In this document: one piece after another, positions 52,252 through 58,644 of the stretch
How the letters are laid out: every line of letters begins with the position of its first letter
How positions within the stretch are numbered: the stretch's first letter is position 1
Assembly (NCBI GenBank): GCA_904420015.1
Contig: CAJFTS010000031.1
Location: 1 to 58,644 of the forward strand
Source: an uncultured Clostridia bacterium
GTDB lineage: Bacteria > Bacillota > Clostridia > Oscillospirales > Acutalibacteraceae
Direction of reading: 5' to 3'
DNA length: 58,644 bases
The notes under the pieces: model-generated
Told to the model about the DNA's origin: nothing
What the model saw: only the letters and a program-made list of their open reading frames with translations
Databases searched by the model: none
Made by a program: the position numbers and the translations under genes

Positions 52252-53478
52252 TTACACCTTCGCTAACGCGATGCAGGCGTTGTGTCCGCCGAAGCCCAGG
52301 GATACGGAAAGGGCAAGGTCCGCCTGAACCCTGCGGGCTTCGTTTGGAATGTAGTCGAGATCGCACTCGGGATCCGGCTCCTCATAGCCGATGGTGGGCG
52401 GGAGAATCCCGTCGCGCAAGGCCAGCACGCTGGCGATGGCTTCGGTAGCGCCCGCCGCGCCCAGCATATGGCCGGTCATAGACTTAATGGAGCTGATCAT
52501 CGTCTCCCTCGCCTTTTCCTCGCCCAGTGCCTTCTTGATGGCCAGGGTCTCCGACTTATCGTTCAAGGGCGTGCTGGTGCCGTGGGCGTTGAAATAAATC
52601 TTCGCATCCGGCATGGCAGCCTCTTCGTAAGCCTGCTTAATGGCTCTGGCGCCGCCGATGGCCTCCGGATGAGGAGCGGTCACATGATAGGCGTCGCAGG
52701 TGTTGCCGTAGCCTTTGATTTCCGCGTAGATCTTCGCGCCTCTCTTTACGGCGTGCCCGTATTCCTCCAAAATAAGGATACCGGCGCCCTCGCCGATCAC
52801 AAAGCCGTCCCGGCGCTTATCGAAGGGGATGGAGGCGCACTTGGGATCGTTCCGCGTGCTCAGGGCCATGCAGTTGGTGAAGCCGGCCACGGCGATGGGG
52901 TTGATGGTAGCCTCCGCGCCGCCGGCGATGATGGCGTCGGCGTATCCATGCTGGATGGCGCGGTAGGCCTCGCCGATGGTGTTGGTACTGGTGGCGCAGG
53001 CGGTCACAATGGGGACGCAGGGGCCCTGGGCATTGTATTTAATGGCCACATTGCCCGCGGCGATGTTGGCGATCATCATGGGGATGAAGAAGGGGGACAC
53101 CTTGCGCGGGCCGCCCGAACGCAGCTTATCGCTTTCGCTGAGCAGGGTATTGATGCCGCCTACGCCCGAGCCGATATAGACGCCCAGACGCTCCGGCTCC
53201 ACCGAGCCTGCGATTTTGCTGTCCTCCATGGCCTGCGCCGCCGCCGCGATGGCATACTGGCAATACAGGTCGGTTTTGCGCACTTCACTTTTGGGCATAT
53301 ACTGGGTTGGGTCGAAGTCCTTGACCTCGGCGGCGATCTTCACCTTAAAATCGGCGGTGTCGAATTTTGTAATCTCGCCGATGCCGCAAACGCCCTCGGT
53401 CAAGCTTTTCCAAAAGGCCGCCACGTCGTTTCCCACCGGGGAAATCACGCCCAGGCCCGTCACCACAACTCTGTTCAT
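52252..53478 (-). CDS. fabF: 3-oxoacyl-ACP synthase II
   Basis: 408-residue condensing enzyme extending acyl chains. The start [20 protein letters not shown] is typical. Active-site Cys is in [17 protein letters not shown], the first His in [13 protein letters not shown], and Lys and second His in [22 protein letters not shown] precedes the ATG. FabF enzymes are the target of cerulenin and platensimycin. Confidence 0.97.
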   Translation of the reverse strand: MNRVVVTGLGVISPVGNDVAAFWKSLTEGVCGIGEITKFDTADFKVKIAAEVKDFDPTQYMPKSEVRKTDLYCQYAIAAAAQAMEDSKIAGSVEPERLGVYIGSGVGGINTLLSESDKLRSGGPRKVSPFFIPMMIANIAAGNVAIKYNAQGPCVPIVTACATSTNTIGEAYRAIQHGYADAIIAGGAEATINPIAVAGFTNCMALSTRNDPKCASIPFDKRRDGFVIGEGAGILILEEYGHAVKRGAKIYAEIKGYGNTCDAYHVTAPHPEAIGGARAIKQAYEEAAMPDAKIYFNAHGTSTPLNDKSETLAIKKALGEEKARETMISSIKSMTGHMLGAAGATEAIASVLALRDGILPPTIGYEEPDPECDLDYIPNEARRVQADLALSVSLGFGGHNACIALAKV

Positions 53479-53532
53479 AGAAACTTCCTTTCCTTCCTAA
53501 TTCATACCGCCTGCTGTGCAGACCGGTTCTCT

Positions 53533-54276
53533 TTAAATATAAAGCCCGCCGTCCACCTTGATGACCTCGCCGGTGATGTAGCGCGCGCCGTCGGACGCCA
53601 AAAAAAGGGCGGTCTGTGCAATATCCTCGGGAGCCCCCATCCTCTTCATAGGGATCATCCCGTTGGCCGCTTCCTTAACCTTATCGGACAAGGCGCCGGT
53701 CATGTCGGTTTCGATAAAGCCGGGAGCGATGGCGTTGCAGGTGACCCCGCGGGCCGCCAGCTCCTTGGCCACGGTCTTTGTCAGCCCGACGATTCCCGCC
53801 TTGGCCGCCGAATAGTTGGCCTGGCCGGCGTTGCCCATCAGGCCGGACACCGAGGAGATGTTGATAATCCGGCCTCGGCGCTTGCGCATGAAATGGGAAT
53901 AAGTATGCTTAATCAGGTTGAACGCGCCCTTGAGATTGGTGGCGATCACCGCGTCAAAATCCTCCTCCTTCATGGAGAGAACCAGCGCGTCTCTCACGAT
54001 ACCGGCGTTGTTGACGAGAATATCCACCCCGCCGAACTCGTCGATGACCGCCTTGACCACCTCGCCCGTCCTTTCAAAATCGGACACGTCGCACCGGTAG
54101 CCTTTCGCCTTGACCCCGTACTCTTCCGCCTGGCCGCAGACCTCCTTCGCCGCCTCTTCATTCCCGGCGTATAGCACCGCCACATTCGCCCCGTTTTGGG
54201 CAAAGGCCAGGGCGACGGCACGGCCGATCCCTCTCGATCCGCCGGTTACAATTGCAGTTTTTCCTTCTAGCAGCAT
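53533..54276 (-). CDS. fabG: 3-oxoacyl-ACP reductase FabG
   Basis: 247-residue NADPH-dependent short-chain dehydrogenase. The cofactor loop TGGSRGIGRAVALAF, the NNAG motif in LVNNAGIVRD, and the catalytic Ser, Tyr and Lys in ISSVSGLMGNAGQANYSAAK are complete. The tail YITGEVIKVDGGLYI is family-typical. GAGGGAAC precedes the ATG. Confidence 0.97.
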   Translation of the reverse strand: MLLEGKTAIVTGGSRGIGRAVALAFAQNGANVAVLYAGNEEAAKEVCGQAEEYGVKAKGYRCDVSDFERTGEVVKAVIDEFGGVDILVNNAGIVRDALVLSMKEEDFDAVIATNLKGAFNLIKHTYSHFMRKRRGRIINISSVSGLMGNAGQANYSAAKAGIVGLTKTVAKELAARGVTCNAIAPGFIETDMTGALSDKVKEAANGMIPMKRMGAPEDIAQTALFLASDGARYITGEVIKVDGGLYI

Positions 54277-54363
54277 CGGTTTGTTCCCTCGTTTCTCCGG
54301 CGGTCAAGCTTTTTTCTCTTCGCCGGAGCCGCCGGAACCGCCGAAGCAAAATTCTATCCTTTT

Positions 54364-55278
54364 CTACTTTTGCAGTGCGGCCAGCGTTTCCTGGAGGCTC
54401 TTTTTGTCCTCCACATGCAAAACCGTCGCCATCCTGCTGATCTTCTTTACCAGGCCGCTCAGGGTTTTCCCCGCGCCTACCTCAATGAAGATTTCAATCC
54501 CGTCTGAAAGCATCTGCTCCACCGTGTCCTGCCAGAGCACCGGATGGTTGACCTGCTCAGCCGCAAGGGAACGGCCGTCGGCCGGGTAGGGCTTTGCGGT
54601 GGCGTTTGCATAGAGGGGGATACGCGGCTTTTCAAAGGGTATAGCCTGCAAATAACGCGACAGCTGCTGGGCCGCCTCATCCATAAAGGGAGAATGGAAC
54701 CCTCCGCTCACCGCCAGCGGCACCACCCGTCCTCCTTTTTGGGCCGCCGCCGCGCTAAATTCCGCCAGCTCTTCCTTTTCGCCCGCCACCACCAATTGGC
54801 CGGGGCTGTTGTAGTTGACGGGATAAACATGCTCGAAGGGAGCGCACAGAGCCTCCACCTCTTCGTTTTTCAGCTTGAGCACCGCCGCCATGCCGCCGTC
54901 AGTCTTTTCCGCCGCCGCCTGCATGTATTTCGCCCGTTCACAGACCAGTGAGAACCCCGTCTCATCGTCAAGCGCGCCGGTAAAGGTCAGCGCCGCAATC
55001 TCTCCCAGGGAAAAGCCCGCCGCTGTCGCCGGGTGTACCCCGCGCTCCTCAAGCGCCCGGGCCGCCGCCAGGTCGACGCAATATAAGCAGGGCTGGGTGT
55101 TAATCGTAACCGAAAGCTCTTCCTTCGACGCAGTAAAGCACTGTTCACTGGTTCCTCTGCGGATTCGGTCGGCCGTGTCAAAGACCGCCCGGGCCGCCGC
55201 AGAGCACTCGTAAAGCTCCTTGCCCATACCGCTGTACTGAGCGCCCTGGCCGGAGAATACAAATGCAATCTGTTCCAT
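54364..55278 (-). CDS. fabD: Malonyl-CoA:ACP transacylase
   Basis: 304-residue acyltransferase loading malonyl groups on ACP. The start FVFSGQGAQYSGMGKELYE is typical. The nucleophile Ser is in GFSLGEIAAL, with Phe where E. coli has His, a common variant in this phylum. The catalytic His is in GGFHSPFMDEA. The ATG at 55278 is chosen because it begins the domain; upstream in-frame sequence is GC-rich spacer between acpP and fabD. The ribosome site (GGCGGTG) is weak. Confidence 0.95.
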   Translation of the reverse strand: MEQIAFVFSGQGAQYSGMGKELYECSAAARAVFDTADRIRRGTSEQCFTASKEELSVTINTQPCLYCVDLAAARALEERGVHPATAAGFSLGEIAALTFTGALDDETGFSLVCERAKYMQAAAEKTDGGMAAVLKLKNEEVEALCAPFEHVYPVNYNSPGQLVVAGEKEELAEFSAAAAQKGGRVVPLAVSGGFHSPFMDEAAQQLSRYLQAIPFEKPRIPLYANATAKPYPADGRSLAAEQVNHPVLWQDTVEQMLSDGIEIFIEVGAGKTLSGLVKKISRMATVLHVEDKKSLQETLAALQK

Positions 55279-55421
55279 GTTTTTGCACCGCCTAGTTGTA
55301 AGTTTTCCCTCCGCTCCTTCCTTCGGTAGGAAGCGGGCGGGGATTACAAGCCGGTATGCACGCCTCTCCCCCGGGACGGACGCGGCGGGGCCCCGCCCCA
55401 TCCGTCCCGGGACAGCGTACT

Positions 55422-55682
55422 TTACCGTTTCTTTTTCTTATCGTCATTTCGCCTTGCCTGCTCAATGCAGTCCACCAGATCCTGCACACAGCGGATCCGG
55501 TCGGTCATTTCGATTTCCACATGAAAATCGTCCTCTAAATTGAGCAAAAGCTCCACCATATCCAAGGAATCCAGCCGAAGCTGAAGGAAGGTGGTTTGGG
55601 GCCGGATTTTGGAAGCCCGGACGCCCTTGTGGCGGGCAATCCGTTTCGCTACGTGGTCAAACGCCGTCCTTTCGCTTCCCAC
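55422..55682 (-). CDS. acpP: Acyl carrier protein
   Basis: 86-residue four-helix carrier. The Ser that takes the phosphopantetheine arm is in LRLDSLDMVELLLNLEDDF. The protein has a basic N-terminal stretch (HVAKRIARHKGVRASKI) and a Lys/Arg-rich tail, less acidic overall than the usual AcpP, though the helix II face is normal. GTG start behind GGAGGGG. It lies in the fab operon between fabH and fabD, where clostridia often also have fabK. Confidence 0.92.
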   Translation of the reverse strand: MGSERTAFDHVAKRIARHKGVRASKIRPQTTFLQLRLDSLDMVELLLNLEDDFHVEIEMTDRIRCVQDLVDCIEQARRNDDKKKKR

Positions 55683-55699
55683 GCAATCCCCTCCCGTTT

Positions 55700-56659
55700 T
55701 TATTTGCTCCAGCGAAGCACGCCCGCACCGGTGGTAAACCCGCCGCCAAAGGCGCTCATAGCCAGGATATCCCCCTTCTTGAGCCGGCCGCCCCGGTTGA
55801 GCTCGTCGAGCATCACCGGGATGCTGGCGGAGGAGGTGTTGCCGTACCGGTCGATGCTGATGACGTATTTCTCCTTAGGAATGGACAGGCGATGGGCCGC
55901 CGCATCGATGATGCGGGTATTGGCCTGATGAGGAAGTACGTAATCCACATCCGCGGTGGTGAGACCCGCCTTCTCAATAACATACGTCAAATCGGCGGCC
56001 ATATTGGTGACCGCAAATTTGTACACGTCCTGCCCGTTCATGGACAAGTAGGGCGGCTCGCCCTGCTCCTCACCAAAGGGGCAGTTTCCGTTTACCTGAG
56101 GGATGCGCAGGGCATCCCAGTTTCCGTCCGCCGTCAGGCGCAGGGAAAGCATATCGTCCCCTTCGCCCAGTACCGCCGCGCCCGCGCCGTCGCCGAAGAG
56201 CACGCAGGTGGAGCGGTCGGTCCAGTTCACCAGCTTGCTCATGACCTCCGAGGACACCACCAGCACCTTTTTGACTTTCTTGCAGAAAAAGTAGCTTTCC
56301 GCCACGTCCAGCGCATACAAAAAGCCCGAGCAAGCGGCGTTGAGGTCAAACGCCGGGCAGGTCGCCCCAATGCGCTTTTGGATGACACAGGCCTGGGAAG
56401 GGGTCATGTAATCCCCGCGCACCGTTGTGCAGAGAATCAAATCCAGCTCCTTCGCGTCGATGCCCGCGTTCTCCAGCGCCAGCTTCGCCGCATGCTCGGT
56501 CAGATCGGACATGGTTTCGCTTGTGCAGATCCGCCGCTCCCGGATTCCGGTGCGGGTGCGGATCCACTCGTCGCTGGTTTCGAGAAACTCAGACAGGTCA
56601 TCGTTGGTTTTCACACAGGCGGGAGCCGCACTCCCGGTTCCAATTACTTGAAAGCTCAA
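55700..56659 (-). CDS. fabH: 3-oxoacyl-ACP synthase III
   Basis: 319-residue enzyme starting chains by condensing acetyl- or branched acyl-CoA with malonyl-ACP. Cys in FDLNAACSGFLYALDVA, His in VLPHQANTRIID and Asn in DRYGNTSSASIPVML complete the triad. EWIRTRTGIRERRI is an expected N-terminal block. TTG start at 56659 with GGAGGA upstream; it begins two bases after the regulator gene. Confidence 0.97.
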   Translation of the reverse strand: MSFQVIGTGSAAPACVKTNDDLSEFLETSDEWIRTRTGIRERRICTSETMSDLTEHAAKLALENAGIDAKELDLILCTTVRGDYMTPSQACVIQKRIGATCPAFDLNAACSGFLYALDVAESYFFCKKVKKVLVVSSEVMSKLVNWTDRSTCVLFGDGAGAAVLGEGDDMLSLRLTADGNWDALRIPQVNGNCPFGEEQGEPPYLSMNGQDVYKFAVTNMAADLTYVIEKAGLTTADVDYVLPHQANTRIIDAAAHRLSIPKEKYVISIDRYGNTSSASIPVMLDELNRGGRLKKGDILAMSAFGGGFTTGAGVLRWSK

Positions 56660-56661
56660 AA

Positions 56662-57123
56662 TCAGTCCTCCATATCATTCAGCTTTTGCTTGAAGAATTC
56701 GTTTAATTTTATCATTCCTTTTATCATCGCGCTTTTTTCTTCCCTTGTCAATTCCTTTGCCACCGAACGAACCAGGCTGCGGTGAAAATATCCATGGGCG
56801 GCATGCGCCTTTTGGCCGAGCCTCGTCAGGGTCACCCGCACCGACCGTCCGTCGGTGCGGCAGCGGCACTTCTGCACAAAGCCCTTCTTCATCAGCTTAT
56901 TGATGGCCACCGTCACCGACGGCAGGGTAATATCCAGCTCCTTTGCGATTCCGCTGATGGTCCGTCCTTCCTCGCCGCAGCGGCCCACCGCTTCCACCAG
57001 GTGCAATTCGGAAATGGACAAATCCAGCTTGCTCGTCCGCCGCAGTGCCTTTTCCTCCACCTTTAGTACACAGCGGAACGTGTCTACCAAAACGGTATTC
57101 AGATGCTCGCGAAACGCGTCCAT
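56662..57123 (-). CDS. MarR-family regulator, FabT-like
   Basis: 153-residue winged-helix protein at the head of the fatty-acid operon. The HTH is around residues 57-78 (TISGIAKELDITLPSVTVAI) with the wing KCRCRTDGRSVRVTLTRLG. By position and type it matches FabT, which represses fab genes when bound to acyl-ACP. The ATG at 57123 has GGAAAGG upstream; a TTG at 57177 falls on the -10 box and cannot be the start. A palindrome at 57160-57174 would be its operator. Confidence 0.85.
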   Translation of the reverse strand: MDAFREHLNTVLVDTFRCVLKVEEKALRRTSKLDLSISELHLVEAVGRCGEEGRTISGIAKELDITLPSVTVAINKLMKKGFVQKCRCRTDGRSVRVTLTRLGQKAHAAHGYFHRSLVRSVAKELTREEKSAMIKGMIKLNEFFKQKLNDMED

Positions 57124-57159
57124 AAGATCCTTTCCTTCGGTCGAATGCCTTTCGATATA

Positions 57160-57174
57160 CTTAGATAATTTAAG
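57160..57174. promoter_or_regulatory. FabT-type operator candidate at the start of the fab operon
   Basis: CTTAGATAATTTAAG is a 15-bp palindrome with one mismatched pair, lying 3-17 bases after the -10 box, over the expected transcription start. Confidence 0.5.
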
Positions 57175-57176
57175 CA

Positions 57177-57205
57177 ATTATACGACCTTGCCTATTTTTT
57201 GTCAA
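57177..57205 (-). promoter_or_regulatory. Consensus promoter of the fab-acc operon
   Basis: TTGACA (57200-57205), 17 bases, TATAAT (57177-57182) on the minus strand: a perfect sigma-A promoter. Confidence 0.85.
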
Positions 57206-57223
57206 GCAAACCGCGCGCTTCCC

Positions 57224-57252
57224 GATTGATCATACTTATTCATTTTTATAAT
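57224..57252 (+). promoter_or_regulatory. Possible promoter of the DUF421 gene
   Basis: TATAAT at 57247-57252; the -35 (TTGATC at 57226, spacing 15, or GATTGA at 57224, spacing 17) is poor. Confidence 0.3.
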
Positions 57253-57342
57253 AGTACAATTAACAGAAAATGTCAAACAAGTTTTTCCGGCCGGCGCATA
57301 CCCTTCCCGCTCTCCGGCGATACTAATTCTCGGTGATGACAA

Positions 57343-58020
57343 ATGATGATTACATTAATCCGTACGGTACTGCTGTACATATTTGTCGTACTGGCCATGC
57401 GGATCATGGGCAAACGGCAAATAGGTGAGCTGCAGCCCTCGGAGCTGGTGGTAACTCTTCTCATATCCGATATTGCGGCGGTGCCCATGCAGGAAATCGG
57501 CATTCCGCTGGTCGACGGCATCGTTCCCATCTTCGTACTGGTGGCGATGGAGCTGATTTTATCCGCCATTATGCTCAAAAGCAACAAATTCCGGCAGATG
57601 ATTTCCGGCAAACCGGTCATCGTGGTGCGAAACGGGAAGGTGCAGCAAAGGGAAATGCGCCGCATCCGCTTCACCATTGAGGACCTGATGGAGGGAATGC
57701 GGCTGCACAATGTGTTTCGCCTGGATGAAATCGCCTGGGCCATCGTGGAGACCAACGGCCAGCTGAGCATCCTCAAAAAACCGGAGCTGCAGCAGCCCAC
57801 CGCCCAGCAGCTCAACATCCCCACCGACGACCCCGGCCTTCCCATGGTGGTCATCAGCGATGGGGAAATTTACGACGAGGCGCTGAAGATCGTGGGATTC
57901 GATACCAATTGGCTCATCAAGACCCTCAAAGGGCAGAACGTGAAGCCGGAAGACGTCTTTATTATGACCACCGACCGGGCGCAGAATTTCCAGATTGTCA
58001 AAAAGGAGGAGAAGGAATGA
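57343..58020 (+). CDS. DUF421 (YetF-type) membrane protein
   Basis: 225-residue membrane protein with three N-terminal hydrophobic segments (about 5-20, 33-50 and 56-75) and a cytoplasmic domain of about 145 residues. RIMGKRQIGELQPSELVVTLLISDIAAVPM is the family signature region (given here in part: MGKRQIGELQPSELV). The soluble part contains VVRNGKVQQREMRR and FRLDEIAWAIVETNGQLSIL. Relatives occur in spore formers, where YetF-type proteins are linked to germination or stress, without a defined reaction. The start is weakly supported (GGTGATG). The following gene overlaps by 4 bases. Confidence 0.88.
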   Translation: MMITLIRTVLLYIFVVLAMRIMGKRQIGELQPSELVVTLLISDIAAVPMQEIGIPLVDGIVPIFVLVAMELILSAIMLKSNKFRQMISGKPVIVVRNGKVQQREMRRIRFTIEDLMEGMRLHNVFRLDEIAWAIVETNGQLSILKKPELQQPTAQQLNIPTDDPGLPMVVISDGEIYDEALKIVGFDTNWLIKTLKGQNVKPEDVFIMTTDRAQNFQIVKKEEKE

Positions 58021-58397
58021 AGCGGGTATGGATCGCCGTGTCCCTTCTCTGCGCCATACTGGGTCTGTCCGCTTTGAGCCTTTACTCCACCCATACCATA
58101 ACCCAAACCATGTCGGGGCTGTTTGAAGAAGCGTACACCCAGGCCAGCGAAGGCAACCTGGACAAGGCAAGGGAAGCGGCTGAGGAGCTGGAGGACTATT
58201 GGGAAAAGACCCACCGCATCCTGTCCACCTATATGCGGCATGAGGAGATTGAGCATGTGCTGGTATCCGCCAATTCCCTGACAAGCTACCTTGACCAGGA
58301 CAACCTGGAAACCTTCACAGAGGAATGCCAGGCGAGCATGGTCTATCTCCAGCATCTGTGGGATTCGGAACAGCCCTCCATTGAAAACATTCTGTAA
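58017..58397 (+). CDS. DUF4363 family membrane-anchored protein
   Basis: 126-residue protein with one N-terminal membrane segment (about 4-24) and an extracytoplasmic helical domain. The family block is seen as AREAAEELEDYWEKTHRILSTYMRHEEIE, then FTEECQASMVYLQHLWDSEQP. Commonly coupled to DUF421 genes, as here (4-base overlap, ATGA). GGAG precedes the ATG. Function unknown; the pair probably forms one complex. Confidence 0.85.
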   Translation: MKRVWIAVSLLCAILGLSALSLYSTHTITQTMSGLFEEAYTQASEGNLDKAREAAEELEDYWEKTHRILSTYMRHEEIEHVLVSANSLTSYLDQDNLETFTEECQASMVYLQHLWDSEQPSIENIL

Positions 58398-58644
58398 TAG
58401 AAGGCCGGCAAGGCGGCCAATGCCAGCCGGTCTCCCCTTTCGCCCTTTTCCGGCGGCGAAAGACAGCCTTTTCAATCAGCCTGGCCATCACGCCGCGCCT
58501 GCAGGGGCCTTCCTTCACCCCCGCCGCAAAGGAAGGCGGGCTGTGCAGGGCCTGAAAGGGTCCGGGGGCAGGACTGCTACGCCAAAGCTGTAATCCCGCT
58601 GATATCCTATCCACAACCTGGAGACGGATGGCCAGCCTTTTCAA
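58398..58644. other. Right-end gene-free stretch with hairpins and short repeats
   Basis: CTTTCGCC/GGCGAAAG (58437-58462) and CCTTCC/GGAAGG flanked by CCTGCA/TGCAGG (about 58498-58550) form stems. AGCCTTTTCAA occurs twice (58469-58479 and the last 11 bases). An open minus-strand frame runs off the edge but shows no recognisable protein. Confidence 0.45.

Noticed and set aside
55279-55421. Remnant of fabK between acpP and fabD
   Set aside because: The 143 bases are GC-rich and give no recognisable piece of an enoyl reductase in any frame.
58315-58644. Minus-strand frame running off the right end
   Set aside because: Overlaps the DUF4363 gene on the opposite strand, low-complexity Arg/Pro/Gly content, no family resemblance.

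Overview
The window looks like chromosome of a Gram-positive anaerobe of the class Clostridia, most likely an Oscillospirales/Ruminococcaceae-type gut bacterium. The basis is a moderately high G+C core, strong GGAGG-type ribosome binding sites, frequent TTG and GTG starts, a 2[4Fe-4S] ferredoxin and rubrerythrin, and genes typical of Clostridia: CD1247-type protein, YqeG phosphatase, DegV, RqcH, PRK06851-type ATPase and a FabT-like regulator heading a type II fatty-acid cluster. Almost every gap is explained by promoters and rho-independent hairpins. No prophage, CRISPR array, tRNA or rRNA gene was seen.

Layout, left part: 0.1-4 kb holds a small membrane protein, an XRE regulator, rsmA, a dCMP deaminase and an RlmI-type rRNA methyltransferase. 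4.0-6.4 kb is an amino-acid ABC transporter (binding protein, permease, ATPase). 6.7-8.8 kb is a glycosyltransferase coupled to a flippase-like membrane protein. 9-11.8 kb has rqcH and a flavin reductase, separated by a GC-rich gap with a 188-bp tandem repeat. 12.1-20.4 kb is a complete arginine operon argGHCJBDF with two ARG-box-like operators at its promoter. 20.5-23.7 kb carries ferredoxin, a TrmN6-type methyltransferase, rsmI, a DUF4375-like protein and rubrerythrin.

Middle part: 23.7-24.3 kb is gene-free and contains a probable remnant of an IS200/IS605-like element. Then come dapA, a secreted DUF3298-type protein, apbE, a large lipoprotein, a MarR regulator with a palindromic operator, an HtrA-type membrane protease, a zinc ABC transporter, an AT-rich (probably imported) glycosyltransferase gene, rhaA-rhaB, a small unknown protein, an RNHCP zinc-finger protein with a structured leader, rpiB, tsaE-tsaB and a P-loop ATPase.

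Right part: 42.9-57.1 kb is almost entirely minus strand. It includes CD1247-efp-pepP-aroQ-nfo-yqeG, rpsU, and the operon fabT-fabH-acpP-fabD-fabG-fabF-accB-fabZ-accC-accD-accA-degV. A consensus promoter drives this operon and a palindrome sits at its start site. The cluster has every step of fatty-acid initiation and elongation except an enoyl-ACP reductase, and it ends in a DegV fatty-acid-binding protein translationally coupled to accA. The window closes with a DUF421 and DUF4363 membrane pair. I found no clearly new multi-gene system. The best leads are the tandem repeat, the element remnant, the accA-degV coupling, the missing reductase and the RNHCP leader.
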